NCBI GenBank assembly: GCA_040901495.1
Contig: JBBDYO010000074.1
Location: 1-64,000, forward strand
Length of the DNA: 64,000 nt
Direction of reading: 5' to 3'
Source of the DNA: VRUE01 sp040901495
GTDB lineage: Bacteria; Actinomycetota; Thermoleophilia; Solirubrobacterales; 70-9
This document shows, in pieces, positions 9,111-17,705 of this stretch (positions are counted from its first letter, which is position 1; each line of letters starts with the position of its first letter). A program made the position numbers and the translations under genes. The notes under the pieces were generated by a model that was given only the letters and a program-made list of their open reading frames with translations, made no database searches and was not told the DNA's origin.

Positions 9111-9919
9111 AATGCGAAGAAGGCGATCGCGGCGAAGTGGGCGGCGGCGGCGAGGATGACGAAGAGGTGGAAGATCTCGTGGTAGCCGAAGACCCGCGGG
9201 TTGGGGTTGGGGCGCTGGGTGGCGTAGACGACGGCGCCGGCCGTGTAGAAGAGGCCACCAAGCGCGACCAGCATCGTTCCGCCGAAGCCGATCTCACCCC
9301 ATAGCCCCGGGAAGGCGACCGCGGCGACCCAACCCAGCGACATATATATGAGCGCGGCGACCCATTTCGGGTGGTCGATCCAGATCATCTCGACAATGGC
9401 GCCGGCGATCGCGCCGATCCAGACGACAACGAGGATCGCGTCGGCGAGCGGCCCGTTCAACGCCAGCAGCGCAAAGGGCGTGTAGGTGCCGGCGATGAGG
9501 AAGAAGATCATCGAGTGGTCGAGCCGGCGCATCCAGAGGCGCACGTCCGGGCGCTTCCAGTTGACCCGGTGATAGAGCGCGCTGGTGCCGAGAAGGGCCG
9601 AGAGGCTGACGGCATAGATGGTGACCGCCAGGGTGGCCTCCGAGGTCTTCGCAGCGATGATCAGCGCGGCGCCGAGGCCAAGGGAAACGAAGAAGGCCCA
9701 CTCATGCGAGACGCCGCGCAGCTTCGGCTTGACCGCGGCGATCGCGTCGGCCGCGGCCCCTTTCGCCGCACCGGCCTTTTCGACGGCCGCCTCTTTGGCC
9801 GCGGTCGCCCGCTCACCCATCGCATCTTTGGCGGCGCCGGCTCGATCCGCCGCCGCGCCACGGGCGCTCTCGAGGCGCTCGCCCATCCGCTCGGCGCCTT
9901 TGCGAAGGTCATCGACCAT
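9098..9919 (-). CDS. Hemolysin III/PAQR-family membrane protein with Ala-rich N-terminal extension
   Basis: About 273 residues. Residues 1-65 are an Ala/Lys/Glu-rich amphipathic stretch with repeated AAxxKAGAAK-like units, resembling apolipoprotein- or YtxH-like helices. Seven membrane helices follow. Family motifs are SALYHR, LDHSMIFFLIAGTYTPF and GYHEIFHLFVI with conserved His residues that suggest a metal site, as in PAQR hydrolase-type proteins. Despite the name, hemolysis is not established for most members. Two ATGs compete (9925 and 9919). A -10-like TACCCT directly abuts the first and lies six bases before the second, so the start at 9919 is preferred. Confidence 0.85.
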   Translation of the reverse strand: MVDDLRKGAERMGERLESARGAAADRAGAAKDAMGERATAAKEAAVEKAGAAKGAAADAIAAVKPKLRGVSHEWAFFVSLGLGAALIIAAKTSEATLAVTIYAVSLSALLGTSALYHRVNWKRPDVRLWMRRLDHSMIFFLIAGTYTPFALLALNGPLADAILVVVWIGAIAGAIVEMIWIDHPKWVAALIYMSLGWVAAVAFPGLWGEIGFGGTMLVALGGLFYTAGAVVYATQRPNPNPRVFGYHEIFHLFVILAAAAHFAAIAFFALPEA

Positions 9920-9925
9920 GGACAT

Positions 9926-9931
9926 AGGGTA
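9926..9931 (-). promoter_or_regulatory. -10 element of the hemolysin III-family gene
   Basis: TACCCT on the minus strand, six bases upstream of the ATG at 9919. It argues against the ATG at 9925 as the start, because transcription would begin after it. Confidence 0.5.
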
Positions 9932-10224
9932 CCGCCGCCATTAACCAGTATTGGCCGCGTTCCCAAACCCAGCTGAGCGCCCAGGGGCAGCGACAGGCGG
10001 AGGAGGGTCGGTTGGGGGGTCGAAGCCGTCTTGTAGTGGACGGCAATTGACCCATTTGTAAAGGGGGCGCACGGTTTGTGCCGACTTTGCGGAGTTGTCA
10101 CCATATGTGTGAAATCCAGCGCGCAAATGACTGCCCCTATTTGCGTAATTGAGGGGTTTTGCCGTCCGAGAGATTGGCGATCCTGCGTAGTTACCCCGAA
10201 AGCTGCTGTGAGAGGAGCCAGTCG
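9932..10224. other. Intergenic region upstream of nrdJ
   Basis: About 290 bases without a convincing gene. Visible elements are a TTGACC (-35-like) near 10047, a perfect inverted repeat CGCAAAT/ATTTGCG (10122-10128 and 10139-10145, ten-base spacer), and a TCACCATATGTGTGA-like near-palindrome near 10099. I do not see the conserved box of a cobalamin riboswitch or a good NrdR box. The inverted repeat could be an operator for nrdJ. Confidence 0.4.
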
Positions 10225-13068
10225 ATGTCCAAGACCGCTATGAGCACCGCTTCAACCGACCTCAAGGGCTTGGTCATCGAGCGGCGTTTTTCAACCGCCG
10301 GGACGCATCCGTTTGACGAGATCGAGTGGGAGATTCGCGACGCGGTGATCGGCGATCCGGAGAACCCGGCCTTCGAGCAGCGCGGGGTCGAGTTTCCGAA
10401 GAGCTGGTCTCAGAACGCGACCAACATCGTCGCCCAGAAGTACTTCCGCGGGCAGCTCGGGAGCCCGGAGCGCGAGAGCTCGGTCAAACAGATGATCGGG
10501 CGCGTCGCAGGCACGATCTCGGGCTGGGGACGCGAGGGCGGCTACTTCGCCTCCGAAGAGGACGCCGACGCCTTCGAGGCGGAGCTGACCTCAATCCTGC
10601 TCAACCAAAAGGCGGCCTTCAACTCGCCGGTCTGGTTCAACGTCGGCTTCGAGGAGACGCCGCAGTGCTCGGCCTGCTTCATCCTCAGCGTCGAGGACAC
10701 GATGGAGTCGATCCTCGCCTGGAACACAAAAGAGGGAAATATCTTCCGCGGCGGCTCGGGGTCGGGGATCAACCTTTCCAACATCCGCGGCTCGATGGAG
10801 CCACTGCAGAAGGGAGGCACCGCCAGCGGGCCGGTCAGCTTCATGCGCGGCGCCGACGCCTGGGCGGGGACGATCAAGTCGGGGGGCAAGACGCGGCGGG
10901 CCGCCAAGATGGTCGTCCTCGACGTCGACCATCCCGACATCGAGCACTTCATCTGGTGCAAGGCCGACGAGGAGAAGAAGGCGGGGGCGCTGCGCGACGC
11001 CGGCTTCGACATGTCGATCGACGGCGATGGCTTCACCTCGATCCAGTACCAGAACGCCAACAACTCGGTCCGGGTCACCGACGACTTCATGGAGGCGGTC
11101 GAGGCCGGTGAGGATTGGAACCTGACCGCCCGCAACGGCGGCGCGACGACGAAGACGCTGCCGGCGCGCGACCTGATGAACCAGATCGCCGACGCCGCCT
11201 GGCGCTGCGCCGACCCGGGTGTGCAGTACGACACGATCATCAACCGCTGGCACACCTGTCCGGAGTCGGGGCGGATCAACGCGTCGAACCCGTGCTCCGA
11301 GTACATGCACGTCGACGACTCGGCCTGCAACCTCGCCTCGCTCAACCTGATGAAGTTCCGCCGTGAGGACGGCAGCTTCGACGTCGAGCCCTTCGAGCAC
11401 GCGGTCGACATCGTCTTCCTCGCGCAGGAGATCGTCGTCGGGTACTCGAGCTACCCGACCGAGGAGATCGGCGCCAACGCCAACGCCTTCCGCCAGCTCG
11501 GGCTCGGCTACGCCAACCTCGGCGCGCTGCTGATGTCGGATGGGCTGCCCTACGACTCAGACGAGGGCCGCAACGTCGCCGCCGCGATCACGGCGCTGAT
11601 GACCGGCCGCGCCTATCGCCAGTCGGCGCTGATCGCCGCCGGGGCAACCGGGCCCTACGACGAGTACGAGAAGAACCGCGACGCCCACAACGGCGTTATG
11701 CGGATGCACCGCGACGCCTCCTACGACGTCGACCCGACCGGGATCAAGGGCGAGCTGCTGCCGGCCGCACAGCGGGCCTGGGACGAGGCGGTCGAGCTGG
11801 GAGAGGAACACGGCTACCGCAACGCCCAGGCGACGGTGCTGGCCCCGACCGGGACGATCAGCTTCCTGATGGACTGCGACACCACCGGGATCGAGCCCGA
11901 CTTCTCGCTGGTCAAGTTCAAGGAGCTGGTCGGCGGTGGGCAGATGACGATCGTCAACAAATCGGTGCCGCTGGCGCTGCGCACGCTCGGCTACGCCGAG
12001 CCCCAGGTCGAGCAGATCAACGCCTACATCGCCGAGGAGAACACGATCGTCGGCGCCCCGGGCCTGAAGGACGAGCACCTGCCGGTCTTCGATGTCGCGG
12101 TCGGCGAGCGGGCGATCTCCCACACCGGCCACATCGACATGATGGCAGCGACACAGCCATTCATCTCGGGTGCGATCTCAAAGACGGTCAACCTGCCGCA
12201 GAGCGCGACGATCGAGGACATCGCCGATGCCTACACGCGCGGCTGGAAGGGCGGGCTGAAGGCGCTGGCGATCTACCGCGACGGCTCGAAGACCGCGCAG
12301 GCACTGCGCACCGACGCCCAGGAGGAAAAGGGCGCCGAGGCAGAGCAGGCTCCCGCACCGCCGGAGCGCAAGCGGATGCCGCGCGAGCGCGAATCGATCA
12401 CCCACAAGTTCTCGATCGCCGGCCACGAGGGCTACATCACCGCCGGCAAGTACGACGACGGCAACGTCGGCGAGATCTTCCTCACCGACATCGGCAAGGA
12501 GGGCTCGACGATGCGGGGGCTGATGAACGCCTTCGCGACGGCGATCTCGCTCGGCCTCCAGTACGGCGTCCCGCTCGAGGTCTTCGTGCGCAAGTTCAGC
12601 TACATGCGCTTCGAGCCGGAGGGCATCACCGGCAACCCGGAGATCCCCTTCGCCAAATCGCTGCCCGACTACATCATGCGCTGGGTCGCGAGCCGCTTCG
12701 TCGAGGACACCGAGACGCTGCAGGAACTGGGGATCATGACCCAGGAGGTTCGTGCCAAGCAGGAGGCAGAGACCTCCCAGCTCGGGCTCGGGATACCGAC
12801 CGGCGACACCGCGGGCCCGGCCAACGGTGGGAACGGCGGCAACGGCCACTCCAAGCCGGGCAACGGCAACGACGCAGAGAAAGCCAAGGCAACGGGCGGC
12901 GAGGCAGTCCCCGCGGCTGAGGCCTTCACCGAAACCCCCCCGGTTCGTCCGGCCAAGATGTCCGGCCTCGAGCTCGGGCCAGCCTGCGAGCAGTGCGGCG
13001 GCATGATGCAGCGCACGGGGTCTTGTTACACCTGCTCATCCTGCGGCAACAACACCGGCTGCGGCTGA
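10225..13068 (+). CDS. nrdJ: Adenosylcobalamin-dependent (class II) ribonucleoside-diphosphate reductase
   Basis: 947 residues. Reduces ribonucleotides to deoxyribonucleotides using a thiyl radical generated from coenzyme B12, without oxygen. Characteristic segments are FNSPVWFNVG, CSACFI with a redox cysteine, NPCSEY with the radical-site cysteine, SACNLASLNL, and PTGTISF in the nucleotide site. A Gly/Asn/Pro-rich linker leads to a C-terminal zinc-ribbon-like tail (CEQCGG...CYTCSSCGNNTGCG) that carries the exchange cysteines. The start is the ATG at 10225 with a strong GAGAGGAG site about eight bases upstream; a TTG reading at 10159 adds 22 unrelated residues. No activator or small subunit gene is nearby, as expected for class II. 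Confidence 0.96.
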   Translation: MSKTAMSTASTDLKGLVIERRFSTAGTHPFDEIEWEIRDAVIGDPENPAFEQRGVEFPKSWSQNATNIVAQKYFRGQLGSPERESSVKQMIGRVAGTISGWGREGGYFASEEDADAFEAELTSILLNQKAAFNSPVWFNVGFEETPQCSACFILSVEDTMESILAWNTKEGNIFRGGSGSGINLSNIRGSMEPLQKGGTASGPVSFMRGADAWAGTIKSGGKTRRAAKMVVLDVDHPDIEHFIWCKADEEKKAGALRDAGFDMSIDGDGFTSIQYQNANNSVRVTDDFMEAVEAGEDWNLTARNGGATTKTLPARDLMNQIADAAWRCADPGVQYDTIINRWHTCPESGRINASNPCSEYMHVDDSACNLASLNLMKFRREDGSFDVEPFEHAVDIVFLAQEIVVGYSSYPTEEIGANANAFRQLGLGYANLGALLMSDGLPYDSDEGRNVAAAITALMTGRAYRQSALIAAGATGPYDEYEKNRDAHNGVMRMHRDASYDVDPTGIKGELLPAAQRAWDEAVELGEEHGYRNAQATVLAPTGTISFLMDCDTTGIEPDFSLVKFKELVGGGQMTIVNKSVPLALRTLGYAEPQVEQINAYIAEENTIVGAPGLKDEHLPVFDVAVGERAISHTGHIDMMAATQPFISGAISKTVNLPQSATIEDIADAYTRGWKGGLKALAIYRDGSKTAQALRTDAQEEKGAEAEQAPAPPERKRMPRERESITHKFSIAGHEGYITAGKYDDGNVGEIFLTDIGKEGSTMRGLMNAFATAISLGLQYGVPLEVFVRKFSYMRFEPEGITGNPEIPFAKSLPDYIMRWVASRFVEDTETLQELGIMTQEVRAKQEAETSQLGLGIPTGDTAGPANGGNGGNGHSKPGNGNDAEKAKATGGEAVPAAEAFTETPPVRPAKMSGLELGPACEQCGGMMQRTGSCYTCSSCGNNTGCG

Positions 13069-13076
13069 GTCGCAGC
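13058..13076. terminator. Hairpin at the end of nrdJ
   Basis: GCTGCG and CGCAGC arms around the nrdJ stop codon, in the 12-base gap to a convergent gene. It is short and has no T tail. Confidence 0.3.
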
Positions 13077-13080
13077 GTCG

Positions 13081-13752
13081 TTATAGGGGTGTCCCGGATT
13101 GTTCGCGGGACGTGTTTTGTGGAGCGCCGCATTCCGGACAGAACCGATTCGTCGGTGTGATCTCTTCGCCACACTGCTCGCAGTGGGCCGCGAAGGGCGG
13201 CTTGACGACTTCAGGAGGAATTGGTGCTGCCGGTGGCGGTGGCGGTGGCGGTGCTTCCGAAGGGGGTGCGGGCGGTGGGGGCATGACCAAGTGCGTCGGC
13301 GCCTGCATCACCACCTGAGGGCGAGCGCTAAGCAGCACAATGCCGACGACGGCGCCGGCAATCCCACCCACCATCAGCAGCCACGAGACCGCTCGCACAG
13401 CGTCGTAAGTGTCTGGCGAAAAGACATCGCCTTCATTCGCGAACGCATTTTCAAAAGTGGGCTTGTAATGATCGGCCACGACGAGACCGGCGATCCCGAG
13501 CAGCAGTGCGGCCACCCCGAGGATCAGGACAATCGTGCCCGTCGCGGTTCGACCGCTGGATCGCTGTAACGCGATCTGCTGTGGAACGGAGGGTGTGGGG
13601 GCCGGCATCGGTGGTGGTGGAGGCATCTCCGGCGGCGGCATCCCCTCAGGATCAGGGGGTGGTGCGGTCGGCGGCAATGAGGAACCGCACTCTTCGCAAA
13701 AGCGGCTGTCTCCGAAGACTGGCTTCCCGCAGTTTTGACATACGCGAGTCAT
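13081..13752 (-). CDS. Membrane protein with zinc ribbons at both ends
   Basis: 223 residues. The N-terminal zinc ribbon has two knuckles, CQNC and CEEC. A Pro/Met-rich linker, two membrane helices (about 73-93 and 120-141) and a second Pro-rich linker follow, and a C-terminal zinc ribbon (CEQC...CPEC) ends the chain. With two helices both ribbons face the same side, most likely the cytoplasm. The short loop between the helices would be outside. No catalytic motif is present; the architecture suggests a scaffold or sensor. A -10-like TACTCT lies nine bases before the ATG. Confidence 0.75.
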   Translation of the reverse strand: MTRVCQNCGKPVFGDSRFCEECGSSLPPTAPPPDPEGMPPPEMPPPPPMPAPTPSVPQQIALQRSSGRTATGTIVLILGVAALLLGIAGLVVADHYKPTFENAFANEGDVFSPDTYDAVRAVSWLLMVGGIAGAVVGIVLLSARPQVVMQAPTHLVMPPPPAPPSEAPPPPPPPAAPIPPEVVKPPFAAHCEQCGEEITPTNRFCPECGAPQNTSREQSGTPL

Positions 13753-13797
13753 CGAGGGCTCAGAGTAACCGCGATTGGGACAGCGGGGCGAGTCTGC

Positions 13798-14166
13798 TTA
13801 GTAGAAGCTGCTCACGCCAAAAAGAACGATGAACAGGATGCCGGCCAGACCGACGATCCCGAGAACAACCCCTGCCGTCGCCATGCCGCGACCGGTTTGC
13901 ATGCCTTCGGATTCGTCGATTTGCTTCTGGGCTATCAGTCCGAAGATCAGGGCGAGCAGCGCCCCGAGTCCATAGATCCAGATGATGCCGAGCACCAAGG
14001 AGGCGATTGCCATGCCGTTTGTACGACTCCCGACGACCTGGAGCTGCCCGGCCATAGGCTGACCCGGAGCGATGTTGCTGGTCCATTTCTCGCCATCCCA
14101 ATACCGTTGACCTTGTCCTTGCGGGTCGGCATACCAGCCCGCGGGTGGGTTTGAGCCTGCCTCCAT
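13798..14166 (-). CDS. DUF2510-DUF4190 membrane protein
   Basis: 122 residues. Residues 8-30 (PAGWYADPQGQGQRYWDGEKWT) are a DUF2510 motif, a short Trp-rich module common in actinobacteria. A DUF4190 region follows, with two hydrophobic helices (about 51-75 and 93-118) separated by QKQIDESEG. Probably a small membrane-organising protein; no enzymatic residues are seen. It is transcribed in the same direction as the zinc-ribbon gene 45 bases downstream and may share a transcript. A -10-like TAGTTT is nine bases upstream of the ATG, with no ribosome binding site. Confidence 0.8.
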   Translation of the reverse strand: MEAGSNPPAGWYADPQGQGQRYWDGEKWTSNIAPGQPMAGQLQVVGSRTNGMAIASLVLGIIWIYGLGALLALIFGLIAQKQIDESEGMQTGRGMATAGVVLGIVGLAGILFIVLFGVSSFY

Positions 14167-14227
14167 AGCGTGCCTAAACTATCCGAACCGAGGCAATCGA
14201 GGGCAATATTTCCGCAGGGCGTTTGGG

Positions 14228-14233
14228 TACCCT
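14228..14233 (+). promoter_or_regulatory. -10 element of the secreted protein gene at 14240
   Basis: TACCCT, ending six bases before the GTG start; leaderless arrangement. Confidence 0.55.
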
Positions 14234-14239
14234 GCCCCC

Positions 14240-14794
14240 GTGGCAGGTTCAAGAAAAATCGGAGCTCTGGGTGCCTTGCTAGTGGCAATCTTCATTGCCA
14301 CTCCTGCTACCGCCAAAGCTCCCCAGAAAACGCAGGTTGCTGATTGTGAGCGGGGGCCGGTGACGGATGGAAGCGGGCCACCCAACTGGCGGAGCAGATC
14401 GGTTATCGCGGGGACGTTGGGGGTGTTTCGCGATCCGCTCAGCCAGATGAGCGAAACGAACAGCGGCCACCTGATCGCGAAGATGCCGGTAATCACCAAG
14501 GGCAGCGACTTGGTGACGCTGAGTGTGCCGCCACGGCAACGGCAGCGTGTCTTCCTCTACTACGGGCGCTTTGAGGACCGGAACGGCAACCCGACAGGGA
14601 TCATCGGCAGAGCCCACGGGTTCAGCGAAGTGACGTTCGAGCCCTGCACCGACAGGCCGCGCACGGCCTGGCCGGGCGGGATCCGCGTCAAGGGCCGCAA
14701 GCCGGTTCGCCTCACGGTTCGGGTCGAGGGCGACCCCGATCCGAAGCCACTGCCCCTCGGGCGGCCGACGCCCTACCAACCGCCCGCGAGCTAG
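14240..14794 (+). CDS. Secreted protein of unknown function
   Basis: 184 residues, GTG start set by a TACCCT box six bases upstream. Residues 1-25 form a signal peptide (charged SRK, hydrophobic LGALLVAIFIATP, then ATAKA cleavage). The mature part has two cysteines, at about 37 and 136, which could form a disulfide. Its sequence looks beta-rich (RVFLYYGRFEDRNGNPTG, PVRLTVRVEGDPDP). I do not recognise a family. It is transcribed away from the DUF2510 protein and sits 42 bases upstream of a Ser/Thr kinase gene in the same direction; the two could belong to one functional group. Confidence 0.7.
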   Translation: MAGSRKIGALGALLVAIFIATPATAKAPQKTQVADCERGPVTDGSGPPNWRSRSVIAGTLGVFRDPLSQMSETNSGHLIAKMPVITKGSDLVTLSVPPRQRQRVFLYYGRFEDRNGNPTGIIGRAHGFSEVTFEPCTDRPRTAWPGGIRVKGRKPVRLTVRVEGDPDPKPLPLGRPTPYQPPAS

Positions 14795-14836
14795 GCGCGA
14801 GCCCCCCAGAGCCGGGTGGTCGGCTATAAAGCGACG

Positions 14837-16330
14837 GTGACCGAGCTACGGCCGGGAGACGAATTCGCGGGTTGCCGGATCGAGGGAGTGGTCGCTCGGG
14901 GCGGCATGGGAGTCGTCTACCAAGCGACCCAGCTGGACCTGAAACGGACCGTGGCGGTGAAGTTGATCGCGCCGGAGCTCGCCGGGGACGAGCAGTTCCA
15001 GCTGCGCTTCGCCAGCGAGTCACAGACAGCCGCTTCGATCGAGCACCCGAACGTGATCCCGATCTATGAGGCCGGCGAGGAGAACGGCGCCCTCTACCTG
15101 GTCATGCGCTTCGTGCCCGGCTCCGATCTGTGCGGGCTGATCGAAAGCGAGGGCCAGTTGGACCTCCACAGGGCGATGGGGATCATCGAGCAGGTCGCCG
15201 AAGCCCTCGACGCGGCGCACGAAAAGGGGCTTGTGCACCGGGACGTGAAGCCCCGCAACATCCTGATTACCCAGCAGGCCGGGCGCGAGCGGGTCTACCT
15301 GACCGACTTCGGCCTGACCAAGAGCATCACCAACGCCAGCCAGATGACCAAGACCGGGCAATGGGTGGGAACGGTCGACTACGTGTCCCCCGAGCAGATC
15401 GAAGGAGGCCAGCTCGACGCCCGCTCCGATGTGTACGCACTCGGATGCGTGCTCTACGAGTGCCTGGCCGGCCGGGTCCCCTTCAACCAGGACACCGAGA
15501 TCGCGAGGCTGTTCGCGCACGTAAAAGAGCCGCCGCCGCCACTCACGGCGCAGCGGCCCGACCTCCCCCAGGCCCTGGATGGGGTGATCGAGCGAGCGAT
15601 GTCGAAAGCCCCCGAGGACCGCTATCCCTCCGCCGGGGACCTCGGCCGCGCCGCCATCGCGGCCGCTCAGGGGGCGAGCGCCACCCAAGACGAGCGCTCA
15701 GTCGCCTTGGGGGAGGCGGCGCCGGGCGCGACCCAGGTCTCCTCGCCGTCGCCGACAGTGGCCGCGGTGCCTCCGCCTCCGCCTCCGCCACCTCCGCCAC
15801 CCCCACCTCCACCTCCGCCGGTCCAAACGATGACTCAGACCGGCGGACAACCCCCTTCCGCCGCCGGGGACCGTGGCCTGCTCGGCCAGAGGCGGGTCTG
15901 GATACCGGCTCTCGTCGGGGTTGGCCTGCTCGCCGCCATCGTCGCGGTCGTGATCGCAAGCGGCGGTGGCGAGTCAAGCCCAGACCCAGAACCGCCAAGC
16001 CTGGAGTCGGTGAGCCCGGAAGAGTCGGCTGCTCCGGGGCTGGCCCCAGAGCCCCGACCGGAAGCGTCCCCGAATCCGACGCCAACGCGACAGCCGCTCA
16101 GCCGCCCGCCCGGGACCACCTCGTGCGGCAGCGAAATCTTCGCCGGCGCCCGCACCAGCTGCCCGTTTGCCGCAAACGTCGAGGCCGCGTACCGGGAAGA
16201 AGTCGGGACGGGGAGCGGGGTCATCTTCGCCTTCAGCCCGACCACCCGCAAGACCTACAAGATGGAATGCACTGGGGGGACACCGCATGCCTGCACCGGC
16301 GGCGCTGGCGCGTCGGTCTACTTCCCCTAG
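14837..16330 (+). CDS. Transmembrane Ser/Thr protein kinase (PknB type)
   Basis: 497 residues. The Hanks-type kinase domain (about 10-270) has a Gly-rich loop (ARGGMGVVY), catalytic K42, HRDVKPRN, metal-binding TDFGLT and SPEQ in the P+1 region, all intact. A linker contains a run of 17 prolines. A membrane helix follows (near residue 355-375), then an acidic, Pro-rich external part ending in a roughly 70-residue domain with four cysteines. No PASTA repeats. The GTG at 14837 is chosen over a GTG at 14816 because TATAAA lies exactly six bases before it. It presumably phosphorylates local FHA partners; that is inferred from context. Confidence 0.92.
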   Translation: MTELRPGDEFAGCRIEGVVARGGMGVVYQATQLDLKRTVAVKLIAPELAGDEQFQLRFASESQTAASIEHPNVIPIYEAGEENGALYLVMRFVPGSDLCGLIESEGQLDLHRAMGIIEQVAEALDAAHEKGLVHRDVKPRNILITQQAGRERVYLTDFGLTKSITNASQMTKTGQWVGTVDYVSPEQIEGGQLDARSDVYALGCVLYECLAGRVPFNQDTEIARLFAHVKEPPPPLTAQRPDLPQALDGVIERAMSKAPEDRYPSAGDLGRAAIAAAQGASATQDERSVALGEAAPGATQVSSPSPTVAAVPPPPPPPPPPPPPPPPPVQTMTQTGGQPPSAAGDRGLLGQRRVWIPALVGVGLLAAIVAVVIASGGGESSPDPEPPSLESVSPEESAAPGLAPEPRPEASPNPTPTRQPLSRPPGTTSCGSEIFAGARTSCPFAANVEAAYREEVGTGSGVIFAFSPTTRKTYKMECTGGTPHACTGGAGASVYFP

Positions 16331-16334
16331 GCTC

Positions 16335-16364
16335 GCTCTTCGCCGCCAATCGGCGGCGAAGAGC
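16335..16364. terminator. Perfect 13-bp hairpin between kinase and lipoprotein genes
   Basis: Arms GCTCTTCGCCGCC and its exact complement enclose AATC, five bases after the kinase stop and three bases before the next ATG. No T tail follows. It may stabilise the 3' end or reduce readthrough; in a read-through mRNA it would place the next start just after a strong stem. Confidence 0.55.
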
Positions 16365-16366
16365 TG

Positions 16367-17329
16367 ATGCGGCGTCTGGTTGCGATTGCCGCACTCGTGC
16401 TCGGCCTGGCCGGCGCCACGGGGTGTGGACCCAATAGCTCCAGCGAGAAAACCGACACAGCGCCTACGGCCACGACGCCACCCGAGCACGAGACCAAGCA
16501 GAAGGCTCCCAAGCGCAAGCAAGCGCGGCCTTCGAACGGCTCGCTCCTCGGTCCGGGGGCCTCTCAGTCCTTCGCGTCCCTCGCCGCATCGATGCCGGCC
16601 GAGATCGGCCTGGCCCTGGTGCCCCTCGGACACGGACAGGTCGAGACGCTCGGGCCGCTTCAGGGCGGCCACGCCTGGAGCACGATCAAGGTCCCGATCC
16701 TGGTCACGCTAATGCGCGGCAGGGGCGCCGAGGGGCTTACCCCGGAAGAGCGGGGCTGGGCCGCCGACGCGCTGCAGGCCTCCGACAACGAAGCGGCGGC
16801 GAGCCTGTTCGGCCAGCTGGAAAAGATCCACGGCGGCCTGGAGGAGGCCAGCGCCGCAATCGAGAAGGTGCTGGGCGTGGCGGGTGACCATGCGACCACG
16901 GTGACAACCGCGCCACCGCCCCCGGGAGCGATGTCGACGTACGGGCAAACGGAGTGGTCGCTCGAAAGGTCGGCCCTGTTCTTCCGCTCCCTGGCCAACG
17001 GGTGCCTGCTCGACAGCGTGGGGACCGAGTACGTCCTGGACCTGATGGGCGGGGTGGTTCCGGAACAGCGCTGGGGGCTGGGAGAAGCGGGCTTCGACTC
17101 AAGCTGGCAGCTCGGCTTCAAGGGGGGCTGGGGGCCGGAGGCCGGCTCCGGGGCCTATCTGGTCAGACAGGCCGGCATCCTGCGGGAGGGCGGTTCCGGG
17201 GTAGCCGTGGCGATCGCCGCCGAGGACGACTCCGGCTCATTCGAAGTGGGAGCCGCCGACCTGACTCGACTGGCTGCCTGGGTGCGTGAAAACCTCAACG
17301 GCCTGGGACCGGCTGGCGAGAGCTGTTAG
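16367..17329 (+). CDS. Class A beta-lactamase-like serine hydrolase, probable lipoprotein
   Basis: 320 residues. Signal sequence ending in AGATGC suggests lipidation at C20, although the residue at -3 is atypical. A Lys/Thr/Pro-rich spacer follows (about 27-58). The hydrolase domain keeps S105-x-x-K108 (WSTIKVP), SDN (ASDNEAAA) and a KGG triad near the C-terminus (LGFKGGWGP), matching class A beta-lactamases and related DD-peptidase-like enzymes. No recognisable omega-loop Glu motif was identified, so beta-lactam hydrolysis is uncertain; peptidoglycan-related or non-enzymatic roles are possible. Located 36 bases after the kinase stop on the same strand, so they may be co-transcribed despite an intervening hairpin. 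Confidence 0.8.
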   Translation: MRRLVAIAALVLGLAGATGCGPNSSSEKTDTAPTATTPPEHETKQKAPKRKQARPSNGSLLGPGASQSFASLAASMPAEIGLALVPLGHGQVETLGPLQGGHAWSTIKVPILVTLMRGRGAEGLTPEERGWAADALQASDNEAAASLFGQLEKIHGGLEEASAAIEKVLGVAGDHATTVTTAPPPPGAMSTYGQTEWSLERSALFFRSLANGCLLDSVGTEYVLDLMGGVVPEQRWGLGEAGFDSSWQLGFKGGWGPEAGSGAYLVRQAGILREGGSGVAVAIAAEDDSGSFEVGAADLTRLAAWVRENLNGLGPAGESC

Positions 17330-17357
17330 CCCCTCGGGGCCGTTGTGAGATTCGAGG

Positions 17358-17705
17358 TCAGTGCCCTTCGGGCACTATTTCTTCCCCGCCACCACCACCT
17401 CCCCCGCCACCACCACCTTCTCCACCACCTTCTGGCGCAGATTCGGGGACAAAGGTTTCTTCTGTCACTTCACCGGATTCGCTGGGAGCCGAGATCTCCG
17501 TTGCTTCGGTGGGTTCTTGATGCAGCGCCGGGAGCGGCGCCACCTTGCCCAAGCTCGGAAGGTCGACGGCTTGAGGCCCCGGTGCGCCCTTGGCGCTGGG
17601 CGCGGTCGCGTCGGGCGCCGTGGCCATCCCCACGGCGAAGGCAACCCCGACCACCAAGAGCGCGGCGAGCGCCCAGGCCGCACTCTTCCGCGCGGTCACC
17701 GGCAT
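17358..17705 (-). CDS. Small single-pass membrane protein with Gly-rich tail
   Basis: About 115 residues. A short basic N-terminus (TARKSAAW) leads into one membrane helix (ALAALLVVGVAFAVGMA), then a low-complexity outside part rich in Pro, Ala and Glu that ends in a run of Gly. It overlaps the end of the upstream secreted-protein gene by ten bases; a GTG at 17699 in the same frame would give a classic GTGA overlap. An ORF on the opposite strand covers the same DNA but has no sensible domain, so the minus strand is preferred because of the coupling. Function unknown. Confidence 0.55.
   Translation of the reverse strand: MPVTARKSAAWALAALLVVGVAFAVGMATAPDATAPSAKGAPGPQAVDLPSLGKVAPLPALHQEPTEATEISAPSESGEVTEETFVPESAPEGGGEGGGGGGGGGGGEEIVPEGH

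Noticed and set aside
9932..10224. Cobalamin riboswitch or NrdR box upstream of nrdJ
   Set aside because: I could not find the conserved cobalamin box or a 16-base NrdR palindrome; the CATATG near-palindrome does not fit the NrdR pattern.
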